Source of the DNA: Brachypodium distachyon
Lineage: Eukaryota; Streptophyta; Magnoliopsida; Poales; Poaceae
Direction: 5' to 3'
DNA length: 64,000 bases
Assembly (NCBI RefSeq): GCF_000005505.3
Contig: NC_016132.3
Span: 28,448,501-28,512,500 of the forward strand
Positions within the stretch are counted from its first letter, which is position 1. Each line of letters begins with the position of its first letter. The notes beneath the pieces were generated by a model, which was not told the origin of the DNA, ran no database searches, and saw nothing but the letters and a program-made list of their open reading frames with translations. The translations under genes and the position numbers were made by a program. Below are positions 42,321 through 52,759 of this stretch, piece by piece.

Positions 42321-44482
42321 TCTGCATACGGTAGATTGTCATCCCAACTGGATCCATAATCTTCAAGGATCTGATTTACTCTCTCGGTCTGTCCATCCGT
42401 CTGCGGATGAAAGGCTGTACTAAATTCTAGTCTCGTTCCTAGAGACTCATGTAGTTGTCCCCAAATCTTGAGGTAAATTGGGTACCTCTGTCTGAAACTA
42501 TTTCCTTGGGTACTCCGTGTAAACACACTATTCTGGATATGTAGCGTTTTGCTAACTGTGCGCTGGTGTAAGTGGTCTTCACTGGTATGAAGTGGGCAAC
42601 CTTGGTCAAACGGTCAACCACTACCCAAATAGAATCAGATCCTGATCTGGTCCTTGGTAAACCGGTGATAAAGTCCATGCCGACTTTATCCCATTTCCAG
42701 TCCGGTATAGGGAATGGTCTCAGCAATCCTGCTGGCTTCTGGTGCTCTGCCTTAACCCTGCTGCACACATCACACAAGGCAATGAACTCTGCGATGTCAC
42801 GCTTCAATCCGGACCACCAAAATGTTTCCTTGAGGTCCATGTACATCTTTGTGTTTCCAGGGTGGATTGAGTACGGTGAATCATGGGCTTCTTGCAGAAT
42901 CAACTTTCTGATTTTCGGATCTTGCGGTACGCAAATGCGTTTTCCGAACCATATGGTACCCTGGTCGTCCTCACGAAAATCTTTGGCCTTTCCGTTAAGC
43001 AAATTCTCTTTTATTTCCTTTATTTCTGAGTCATCTTTCTGTGCTTCTATCTTATCTAGCATTGTGGGTTGCACTTCCAAAGTGGCTAAATAACCTTCGG
43101 GTACTATTTCCAGTCTGAGGTCTTTGAACTGTTCGCACAACTTTGGTGGTAATTCTCCAGTTGTTAGTCCATTTACATAGCCCTTGCGGCTCAATGCATC
43201 GGCTACGACGTTAGCCTTGCATGGATGGTATTGTAAATTTAGGTCGTAATCTTTTATCAGTTCTAACCATCTTCTCTGCCTCAGATTCAACTCCTTCTGA
43301 GTGAAAATGTACTTTAGACTCTTGTGGTCAGTAAACAGCTCACAATGCTTTCCCATCAGCTAGTGCCTTCAAGTCTTCAGGGCGTGCACTACCGATGCTA
43401 ACTCCAAGTCATGAGTGGGATAGTTGCCTTCGTGGCTCTTTAGTTGCCGCGAAGTGTACGCTACAACTCTTCCTCCTTGCATTAACACTCCTCCGAATCC
43501 TTGACGTGAGGCATCACAGTATACTTGAAAATCCTCGTAGGTCAGGCAAAACAAGGATGGGTGTAGACACTAGTCTTTTCTTCAATTCCTGGAAACTTTC
43601 TTCGCAGTTCTCGTTCCAGGTAAACTTCTTTTCCTTCTTCAAGAGCTCAGTCATGCGTTTCGCTATCTTAGAGAAATTCTCAATGAATCTACGATAATAT
43701 CCAGCAAGTCCAAGGAAACTACGGACTTCTCCGACGCTCTTTGGTGCCTCCCAGTCTGTAACTGCTGCAACCTTAGCTGGGTCAACGGCTACTCCGGCTC
43801 CTGACACTATGTGTCCAAGAAAGCTGACTTCTGATAACCAAAATTCACACTTGCTGAATTTGGCGTACAGCTGGTGCGCTCTCAACTTCTCCAAAATCAT
43901 GCGCAGATGCTGCTCATGCTCTTCCTTGCTTTTGGAATAGATCAAGATGTCATCTATGAAAACTACGACAAACTTGTCCAAGAATTCCATGAACACCTTG
44001 TTCATCATGTTCATGAAGTATGCAAGTGCATTGGTCAAACCAAAAGGCATCACAGTGTACTCATACAGTCCATACCTAGTGGTGAATGCTGTCTTGGGTA
44101 TATCCATCTCCCGAATTTTCAACTGGAAATATCCTGATCGCAGATCGATCTTTGAGAACACTTGAGCTCCCTTCAACTGGTCGAATAAATCATTGATGAT
44201 GGGCAAGGGATACTTATTCTTTATCGTCACCTCGTTTAGTGAACGATAGTCAATGCACATCCGTTGGCTCTTGTCCTTCTTTTCTACAAACAGGACAGGT
44301 GCTCCCCATGGTGATGAACTGGGGCGGATGAAACCTTTCGCTAACTGTTCAGCTAGCTGCTTCTTCAATTCCTTCAATTCATCCACAGCCATCTTATAAG
44401 GTCTCTTGGCTATGGGTCTACTTCCAGGCATCAATTCAATGAGAAACTCGACATCCCGGTCTGGTGGCATACCTGGCAATGT
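42321..44482 (-). pseudogene. pol: Tekay-like pol: RT, RNase H, integrase core
   Basis: Reading leftward: RT from [12 protein letters not shown] with [43 protein letters not shown] intact and [15 protein letters not shown]. Next is RNase H ([25 protein letters not shown]) with a frame break near 43365-43560. Integrase has its zinc region ([25 protein letters not shown]) and core ([40 protein letters not shown]). A 24-bp deletion and a shift lie near 42360. The C-terminus and chromodomain are lost at the 42320 breakpoint. The protease that should precede RT is missing; noaCRM sequence begins there. Confidence 0.92.
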
Positions 44483-44762
44483 TGGGATGGTGTAATGGTG
44501 AGCGGTGCAAACCAAATACAAGAAATCGTTTCGCTTATAAATGCAAACAATATTGTCAATCTTCTTGCTGGAATGTTATTCATCATGATTGTTTTACTAA
44601 TTATCTCATGAGACTTTGTTATAAAAGATTAATTGTGCAAGAAAGGAGATGTATAAAGATGGATGACATATACATATACCATACACACACTTTGTCTATT
44701 TTGTCAGTCTCTTTACAGCACAAACGACGCCGAGGACGGCTTTCCTTTCAAGAAAGGGAGGA

Positions 44763-45752
44763 TGATATGGACATGCTAACCATGGATACGACCTTTGGTG
44801 CCCTCAATTCTATAATATTTGACAAGATTTATAATCAGGTGAATTCAAGTAGTAATTGTTTTCATTGTCATATTTATGAAGAGGCGGAGCTACTACTATC
44901 TTGTCTCGTTTTATTACGTAGGCATCTTGTCGAGCTTTTCAAGTCCAAGGTGAAGATGAGATACGATGGGATTTCAAGTGTACTTTGCAACAAATCAAAC
45001 AGCACATGATTCGGAGCTTGCTAGAGAAAGATATCACGAATTAAAGTTGAATCCGATTCGGGTCCGAGCTGCCAGGAGACCCGAATTTGTTTTAATCACC
45101 CAGGCCGCATCCGGAGTCCAAATCAAGCAAACAAGTACTTGTTGGAAAGGTAATTACAAGACCTTTCCAACGGATCTGGCCCCATCAAGAGATTCCACTC
45201 GTGCTGACCGTGGCGGACAAAACAAGCTGACGGATCTGTTTTTCTGTTTCCTAAAGAGTTGTAGTTTGTTAGGAAAGTTAGAGATAGAGTTGGATTTCGG
45301 ACTCCTTATTCAAGGTGGACGAAAATATCTATCACTCCTCCTTTATATACCCCATGAGCCCCCCTAAGGAGCCTTGGGTTTTGATTAGATAAAGTTTAGC
45401 CATCTTTGCTACTTTCGTGTAATCGCGTGTGTCGGTTAGACCACCTGTTTTACCGTCATCAAGACTCCAACTTATCGTCTCGTTGAGACATTGGTTTGAT
45501 ATAGTATATTCGCAATTTTAGATTGCATCCGCTATTTATCTTGTTCTTGCTTGTTCTTCGATTGCTTGCAGGAACAAAGACCTTCGTGGTCAGGTTTATC
45601 GTGCCCCCGCGTGATCAATAACCCTCTGGAGTTGGTGTATCGATTGCTAAGGCGCTGCCTGCTAGGCCGTAGTCGGATCGTCAACGTCACCTCCTACCCA
45701 AATCGAGAGTTATCAATCTCATCGAAAGATCGGGCCACCCGCACCCGTATCA
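44763..45752 (+). repeat. noaCRM LTR A
   Basis: Starts TGATATGG, ends CCCGTATCA. TATA-like TTTATATA is at 45342-45349. R and U5 (from about 45415) closely match the CRM-like LTRs, while U3 does not. It lacks the extra segment of the 2678 and 16878 copies, which shortens the LTR ORF. Confidence 0.92.
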
Positions 45753-45754
45753 CG

Positions 45755-45766
45755 TGGTATCAGAGC
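45755..45766 (+). promoter_or_regulatory. Primer-binding site of noaCRM
   Basis: TGGTATCAGAGC, complementary to the initiator-Met tRNA 3' end, two bases after the LTR. Confidence 0.92.
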
Positions 45767-47294
45767 TTAAGGTTGCTCGGTGAGATTTTTCCAGTTTATC
45801 CGTAGTTTAGATCTGTTTTTACCTATCGTCCAGAAAAAGCCAAACAAAAATTAGAATTAGTTATCATGTCCTAGAACCAATCTGAGCCTTGCAATTTTCA
45901 CTTTAGTATTTGCATTGTTGAATCTTTACTGCATTCATCGTGTCGAGTTGCTGGATTAGATTTGATCGTTTTTTAGATTTTTTCTACTAGATCGAACTTG
46001 CTTTTGGTTTTCTTGTTTTTCGTGTGACGCAGGTTTCCTTCATCAATCTTCCGCCGCCAAACTTCCTGCCGCCATAATCTCCCGCCGCCACCATATCTTC
46101 CACCGAGTCCTTCTTCGAGTCCTACACCGAGTCCCTCCTTGAGTCTTACACCGAGTCTCTCGTCAAGTCCTACACTGTGTCCCTCTTCGAGTTCTACATC
46201 GAGTCGGCAAGTTATAGTTTTTAGCTGCGAGTTCGAGTCCGAGTCCAATAAGGAGTGCTTTTGGAAAGTGTTTCATCATAGATCGAATTTTGTTTAGAGA
46301 TCAAGTTGTTTGGAAAGATGAAAAAAAAGAAAGGAAAGAAAAAAAAAGGAAAGAAAGAAAGAAAAAAACGAAAAAAAAAGAGAAAGAGTTCGAGTCAGTT
46401 TCGGACCCGAGTCCGAGTAGAATTTTAGTTTCGGGTGGGTTTGACCCGTGTTCAGTAAAACGGGCGTATCTTTTGTGTACCAACTCGGATTTGGACGTTT
46501 TTGGACTTTTTGGAAAGCTCACGACGAGGCACATCAGGAAATATCCAGGACTTTGACCCTCAAATTCGTTTTGTAAGGTGGACTTTCGGAGCTTCCAAGT
46601 TTTTGCATCCGTTTTCCGGCGTCGCTGCAGCCCGGTGTTTCTCAGTTTTCTCCACCGTCCGACATCCGTTTTGAGTGATCTTGCCCTTGCTGGAAAGCTT
46701 GTGTCGATACCCTTCTAACCCATATTTTTCTCAATTTTTCTTTCTGCAGCCTTTGCTGTTCTTCGACAGACCGACGTACAATTTTCCGGTCCTTCTTTTG
46801 CGTGAGTTTCTGGGGTTAAAAAAAAGAAAAAAGAAAAAAAGAAGAAGAAAAGAATAAGAAGCCAAACAGAAGGCCACAAAAAGAAAAAAATTCCCAGGGA
46901 TTTACTTGTTGTGCCATCTTTCTATCCTACCTTCTTCAGTATCTAGGCTTAGATTATTTCTGTAATTCGTTCTTATCGACTCCAGCAGCTAGGACTAGCA
47001 TTATTGAGCATATTTTCAACTTTGCATTGCTGATTTGATTATTTTCTATTCCTTGCTACTCACAAAAGCCTCCAAGCTCCACAGACTCTACACCTAGGTT
47101 GGTTTGTTACCGAGGCATCGATACATTTAATCTCCAGAGGTGTTGGTTACGCCGCTGGCCATCACCTTCCTGTTTTGCATGGTAAGAACTTGTAAGAACT
47201 TGATTTTTAGCTTGAGAGTTGAGCGACTTGTAGCCACATCCTAGTAGTTGATAGGAACATATTACTGTGATTTGTTTCTTGTTTTCTACTAACC
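45767..47294 (+). other. noaCRM 5' leader
   Basis: A leader of 1.5 kb nearly colinear with 22376-23933 of the CRM-like element. It includes the GAGTCC tandem repeat (about 46100-46205) and A/G-rich tracts (46318-46385 and 46818-46890). No credible gene. Confidence 0.7.
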
Positions 47295-49151
47295 ATGACA
47301 GGACTTACACGAAGCATGGCAACTAGACCGATGCTATCCCGTGACCGCGATGAGTGCTTTTCACCACGGCCATCCTCCACGTCTCTTGTTGATAATGCCA
47401 CGGCAACGGTACAAAACAATCCTTCTAATACAATTAAATTGTGTGTACCTTTCTTTGAGGGGGAAAATGATGCTGAAACGTATATAGATTGGGAGCTAGC
47501 TTTAACTGAACAATTCACATGCTTCCATGTACTAGATAGTCGTAAGGTCCAAATTGCTAGTAGTAAATTTCGTTTTGATGCATTATCATGGTGGTGTGAG
47601 ATAGTTAGAGAAAACAAAATACCTCACACTTGGATTGATATGAAGAAAATCATGAGAGAAAAATATGTTCCTCCAAGTTATGCTTATGAGTTGCGTTCCA
47701 AATTATGACGTTTGACACAAGATGATAAAACTGTTGATGATTACTACCATGAGTTCCAAATTTTAACCTTGCGATCTGGTTTAGATGAAACCGAACAAAG
47801 AAAAATGGATAGGTTTTATTGTGGGCTTAACTTTGATATTTCTTACATAATTGAATACGGAAAATACGACTCTCTATTGTTTTTGCTTAATCTTGCTCAT
47901 GAAGCGGAGAGGAAATTGGAGAGAAGGTGTACAAGAAACGTGTTGAGCCTACAAGGTAATGATAAAGATGATTGTGTTGCTGAACAAAATATGACATGTG
48001 ATGAAATAAATGAGATACCCGTTGAATTTTCTGCACCATGTGAAATTGTTGATTTACATGCTGATTTGAGTGCACCTACTGCTCAAATTAATTCTCCTAA
48101 TGATTTGAGTGCACATATTAATTTTGATATTGATGAGAATGAATCATGTGAGGAAATAACTAATGTTTTGGGAGAAACATGTGATGTAGATAAATTTGGT
48201 TTAGGTTGTGTCGACTTATTTACACATGGAGTGATTGAGAACGATCCACCTATTAATTCTTTGTGTTATATTGCACCTGATAGTCCCATGTATTTGTCGC
48301 ATGCAATGGATAAACTGTGTGAGTTAACAATTTCGAAATCTTTTGCTGTTCACGGATACACAATTCATTTAATTGGACAACATGATGTGAACAATAACAT
48401 TTTGGTGCATGAGATTTGCATTACTTGTGATAATTTTTCTCTCTTGGGAGAAAAGAAATTTTTGCACATGCTTAATCATTTTGATAGGACCTCCAATATA
48501 GGTGTTGATTATTTGCCAAATAGTTATTTACATGCTTGTTTGAATATTAGTGCTTTGACTTGCTCTAAATTTCAGCATATTGTAGTAACTAATTTGGATA
48601 CTATTCATTATTATTCTCCAATGTTGGGATGGTGTAATGGTGAGCGGTGCAAACCAAATACAAGAAATCGTTTCGCTTATAAATGCAAACAATATTGTCA
48701 ATCTTCTTGCTGGAATGTTATTCATCATGATTGTTTTACTAATTATCTCATGAGACTTTGTTATAAAAGATTAATTGTGCAAGAAAGGAGATGTATAAAG
48801 ATGGATGACATATACATATACCATACACACACTTTGTCTATTTTGTCAGTCTCTTTACAGCACAAACGACGCCGAGGACGGCTTTCCTTTCAAGAAAGGG
48901 AGGATGATATGGACATGCTAACCATGGATACGACCTTTGGTGCCCTCAATTCTATAATATTTGACAAGATTTATAATCAGGTGAATTCAAGTAGTAATTG
49001 TTTTCATTGTCATATTTATGAAGAGGCGGAGCTACTACTATCTTGTCTCGTTTTATTACGTAGGCATCTTGTCGAGCTTTTCAAGTCCAAGGTGAAGATG
49101 AGATACGATGGGATTTCAAGTGTACTTTGCAACAAATCAAACAGCACATGA
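47295..49151 (+). pseudogene. gag: noaCRM gag-like protein crossing into the 3' LTR
   Basis: The frame starts MTGLTRSMATRP at 47295 and has a single in-frame TGA (47706-47708, where CGA is expected); otherwise it is open for 618 codons. Residues about 50-210 form a Retrotrans_gag capsid domain (VPFFEGENDAETYIDWELAL, KYVPPSYAYELRSKL, DDYYHEFQILTLRSGL). There is no CCHC zinc knuckle and no protease. About 250 acidic residues of unknown nature follow, then a Cys-rich part ([35 protein letters not shown]) and a basic RRRGRLSF stretch. The frame passes the polypurine tract and LTR border (48905) and ends at 49151 inside the LTR. Confidence 0.85.
48894..48904 (+). other. Polypurine tract of noaCRM
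   Basis: AAAGGGAGGA directly before LTR start TGATATGG; also present before LTR A (to 44762). It encodes the EREDD end of the internal region. Confidence 0.8.
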
Positions 49152-49894
49152 TTCGGAGCTTGCTAGAGAAAGATATCACGAATTAAAGTTGAATCCGATT
49201 CGGGTCCGAGCTGCCAGGAGACCCGAATTTGTTTTAATCACCCAGGCCGCATCCGGAGTCCAAATCAAGCAAACAAGTACTTGTTGGAAAGGTAATTACA
49301 AGACCTTTCCAACGGATCTGGCCCCATCAAGAGATTCCACTCGTGCTGACCGTGGCGGACAAAACAAGCTGACGGATCTGTTTTTCTGTTTCCTAAAGAG
49401 TTGTAGTTTGTTAGGAAAGTTAGAGATAGAGTTGGATTTCGGACTCCTTATTCAAGGTGGACGAAAATATCTCTCCCTCCTCCTTTATATACCCCATGAG
49501 CCCCCCTAAGGAGCTTTGGGTTTTGATTAGATAAAGTTTAGCCATCTTTGCTACTTTCGTGTAATCGCGTGTGTCGGTTAGACCACCTGTTTTACCGTCG
49601 TCAAGACTCCAACTTATCGTCTCGTTGAGACATTGGTTTGATATAGTATATTCGCAATTTTAGATTGCATCCGCTATTTATCTTGTTCTTGCTTGTTCTT
49701 CGATTGCTTGCAGGAACAAAGACCTTCGTGGTCAGGTTGATCGTGCCCCCGCGTGATCAATAACCCTCTGGAGTTGGTGTATCGATTGCTAAGGCGCTGC
49801 CTGCTAGGCCGTAGTTGGATCGTCAACATCACCTCCTACCCAAATCGAGAGTTATCAATCTCATCGAAAGATCGGGCCACCCGCACCCGTATCA
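48905..49894 (+). repeat. noaCRM LTR B
   Basis: 990 bp like LTR A with about 7 substitutions. TATA-like TTTATATA is at 49484-49491. Its last bases (ATCA) supply the stop codon for the truncated Tekay gag on the opposite strand. Confidence 0.92.
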
Positions 49895-51112
49895 GAAGGT
49901 GCCAAGTATGATACCTGGTTCCTCGGTGATCTCTTCCACATCCACGTGATTCACGTGGCCCTTCTGGATTGGATTGGGCTTGTTCCCAGTGCCATCCTGG
50001 TTGTCTGGGCAGTTGGTGGCATAGTGTCCCATCTTGTGACACTTGTAGCACTCCACCTTGCTCATGTCCTTATTGCCATTGTGGTTCTGACCATTGTTGT
50101 TCTGGCCGTTGCCGTTGTTCCTGCCATTTCCGTTGCCATTCATGGGCCTTGGGCGAGCGAACTGGTGCTGTTGCTGATGTTGGTGCTGCTGATGGTGCCG
50201 GTTCACATTGCCACCCTGATGGTGGTGTCCTTGGCTTCCCTGGCGGTGGTGGTGACTATTTCCTCCACTGCGGTGGCTGTTCTGGTTCCTGTTCCTGCTC
50301 AAGGAGAAACTGCCACTTCCATCATAGGAGGTGCGCTGCTTCTGGTGCGGGCCAGTGTGAGAGCCTCCTTGGTGAAATCTCTTCTTGCGGTTTTCTAACT
50401 GATTTAGCTTACTCTCCAGAATGATGGCCTTGTCAATCAATGACTGGTAGGTGGGGGTGTAAGCAATAGCAAGTTGAACTGACAGCTCGTCGTTCAGACC
50501 GTCCAGAAACTTCTCCCTGCGCTTGGCATCGGTATTCACATCATCCGGTGCATAGCGGGATAGTTGGTTGAAAACCTCTATATATTCTGACACGGAGCGG
50601 CTTCCCTGTCGCAGCTTGTGGAATTTTTTCTTCTTCAGGCCGAGCACTCCCGCAGAGATGTGGGCGGTGCGGAAGGCTTCCTGGAACATGTCCCAGGTGA
50701 CATCCTCGATGGGGGTGGTAATCTGAAAATTCTCCCACCAAAATGCTGCGGGTCCTTCTAGCAGATGAGCTGCAAACCGCACTTTCTCTTCCTCAGTGCA
50801 GTTGATGGTGACCAAATTCTTATTGACTGAACGAATCCAATCGTCAGCCATAATAGGCTCAGTGGAGCTGGAAAAAGTGGGCGGGCGCAAACGTAGAAAT
50901 CTGGTCAGCATATCCACTTGGGGTGGGTGGTGTTGCTGGTTGTTGTGGTTCTGCTGGTTGTTGTTGTTGTTGTTGTTGGCCAACTGTTGGGTGATCATCT
51001 GGAAGAATTGGGTCTGGGCGGCCAATAACTGTTGCATGGTGGCAGCATTCCCTTCTACGTTGGCATTGTTAGCCTCGGCGTTGTTGGCGGGGTTCCGGCG
51101 TCTCGGAAGCAT
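49895..51112 (-). pseudogene. gag: Tekay-like gag, truncated at its end
   Basis: ATG at 51112 (MLPRRRNPANNAEANN); open for about 405 codons to the noaCRM LTR edge. An Asn-rich N-terminus (a run of TTG repeats on the plus strand near 50955) is followed by the capsid domain (DWIRSVNKNLVTINC, HLLEGPAAFWWENF, FHKLRQGSRSVSEYIEVF) and a His/Gln/Asn-rich linker. The zinc knuckle CYKCHKMGHYATNC lies near 50005-50046. It ends at EEPGIILGTF; the protease that follows in intact elements is gone. The open frame suggests a young element. Confidence 0.92.
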
Positions 51113-51403
51113 CTATTTAGGGTAGTATAGATGAGGAAACAGATAGAATAGAGTTAAGGATAACTAAACCCCCAAACAAGACATAACTCAAACATATATC
51201 AATCATACACTCATCAATCATAAAAGGTTTTGAAAAATCATAGCAAAACACACTTGTTTATGGTGGGACATTGCCCATAAAGAAAAGAGTACGGGAAAAA
51301 GCAATCGACCTACATTGCCATACACATAGATTGTATGGTCAATGACTAACTCGCAATGCTGATAACGATAAAAACTAATATAAGCTGGTAGGCATCAATA
51401 GAT

Positions 51404-52276
51404 CTAAGGGAGTGTGGCTGTCGGTGTGGTCCTGTTCGCCTTCATCTTGGAGCGGGTGTTGGTAGCAGGGGTGTCCATCTCGTGGACCTCCTGGGGCTCC
51501 TCCTCCTCAGTCAGTTCCTCCTCCTGAGGCTCCATCTCCTGATCCTGTGGTGGAGGTGGGAACTGGACAGGCGTCGGTGCCGCAGCTGGTGCTGCTGCGG
51601 CTGCGGCTGCGATGAACGCCTGGAACTGCTCGCAATAGTAGCGAGCCTGGTCCCTCTCATACTGCAGCTGCTCGATGGCGTCTCCCATGTTGTGGACAGT
51701 GTTCTCCAACACGGCCTTGTCCTCGAGCCACTGGGTCTTCTCTCCCAGTAGATTACCAACCTGCTCCTCGGTTAGGTCGGCCCTGATCATCTCGTGCTCG
51801 AGACAAGACTCCAAGTCCAAAGTGTTTATCTCCATGTTCTCGAAGTGGGTCGTCACTAGGGTTGCATCCTCATCGTTTGTCGTAGCCACTGCCGAGCATG
51901 CATGGTTCCGCCTTCCAAAGAGGAGGAAGGGGGAGTTCTCGGGGACCTCGTGCCGATAGTCCCGGCACACCTGTGCGAAGGCTCACTGCATGGCGAACTG
52001 AAGGCCCTGCTCGAAGGTGGGGTAGCGGCTGATGAAGGTGATATCCGGCGTAGCTAGCGCGATCTCACGCCCGCGGATCTTCACCTCGATCTCCCACCGT
52101 GGCTGCCATCCCTCGGGTGCGGCGGTCTCGACTCGGCCTCTGAACCTAGGTGGTGGCAGGTCGAGGAAAGCACACAGTGCCGCCAAAGGGGCACTGAACA
52201 ACTGGTCGTCGTCCGTGGAGGGGTAGTAGACGCGGGTGAACGGCGGTACATTGCCGAACGGTGTTGGGCTTCCCAT
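51404..52276 (-). pseudogene. Additional ORF between Tekay 5' LTR and gag
   Basis: Two open stretches in one frame (52276-51983 and 51970-51404) are separated by one TGA (51983-51985), together about 290 codons. The N-terminus MGSPTPFGNVPPFTR is followed by a beta-rich-looking segment (RWEIEVKIRGREIALATPD). Then come a helical, coiled-coil-like part (LGEKTQWLEDKAVLENTVHN), an Ala run and an acidic Pro/Glu tail (QEEELTEEEEPQEVHEMD). I do not recognise a family. It would be the first ORF on the genomic RNA. The TGA probably derives from TGG. Confidence 0.65.
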
Positions 52277-52745
52277 CTATAGAAAAAAAATAAAGAAAGA
52301 GATAAGGGAGTATCAGTGACATGATCAAATGGTCGAATGTAAGTAAAAGTAAAACACAAGTGGTAGAGCGGGAATCAAGTGATAGACATTAATATCAGGG
52401 TGGAAATGTAAATATAAAATTGGATGCATAATAATATGTGAATAACCTGGCAAGATGATTATAGTGGTGTATGGTGTAAAAATCAAATATGCATCTGTGG
52501 TATAATATAATAAACATGCATATGTGGTAATAAACATAGTATTCGGTGTATATGTGGAATAAACAATAAACATGTCATGCATATGTAAGATATAAATGCA
52601 AAGATTCAGATGAATAGGGATAAGGAGTAAGATACATGTATATGTATATAGATCAGATGGGGATAAGAAATAATCCTAAGGTTTGGTCTTTGGTCTTGTC
52701 TTATCCTAATCCAACCTAGGGTCACGTTCCTACAGGCAACACATT

Positions 52746-52757
52746 GCTCTGTTACCA
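52746..52757 (-). promoter_or_regulatory. Primer-binding site of Tekay element (minus)
   Basis: The minus strand reads TGGTAACAGAGC, two bases after the LTR end; one change from TGGTATCAGAGC. The 52277-52745 interval is an AT-rich leader with no gene seen. Confidence 0.82.
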
Positions 52758-52759
52758 TC

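Larger units (their letters stand above)
44483..49894 (+). mobile_element. noaCRM tandem: internal 3' piece, LTR, internal region, LTR
   Basis: The order is truncated internal 3' end (44483-44762), LTR (44763-45752), complete internal region (45753-48904), LTR (48905-49894). The truncated piece looks identical by eye to 48625-48904. The element has the CRM-type primer-binding site and leader and a gag-like ORF, but no protease, RT, RNase H or integrase. This recalls the non-autonomous CRR elements described in rice. The two LTRs (990 bp each) differ at about 7 bases, so the copy is young. No target duplication survives because the left end and Tekay protease are deleted. Confidence 0.85.

Noticed and set aside
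49946..50398. Plus-strand frame rich in Val, Leu and Ile resembling a membrane protein
   Set aside because: It is the exact antisense of the Tekay gag His/Gln/Asn-rich linker; CAC and CAA repeats read backward give Val and Leu codons.
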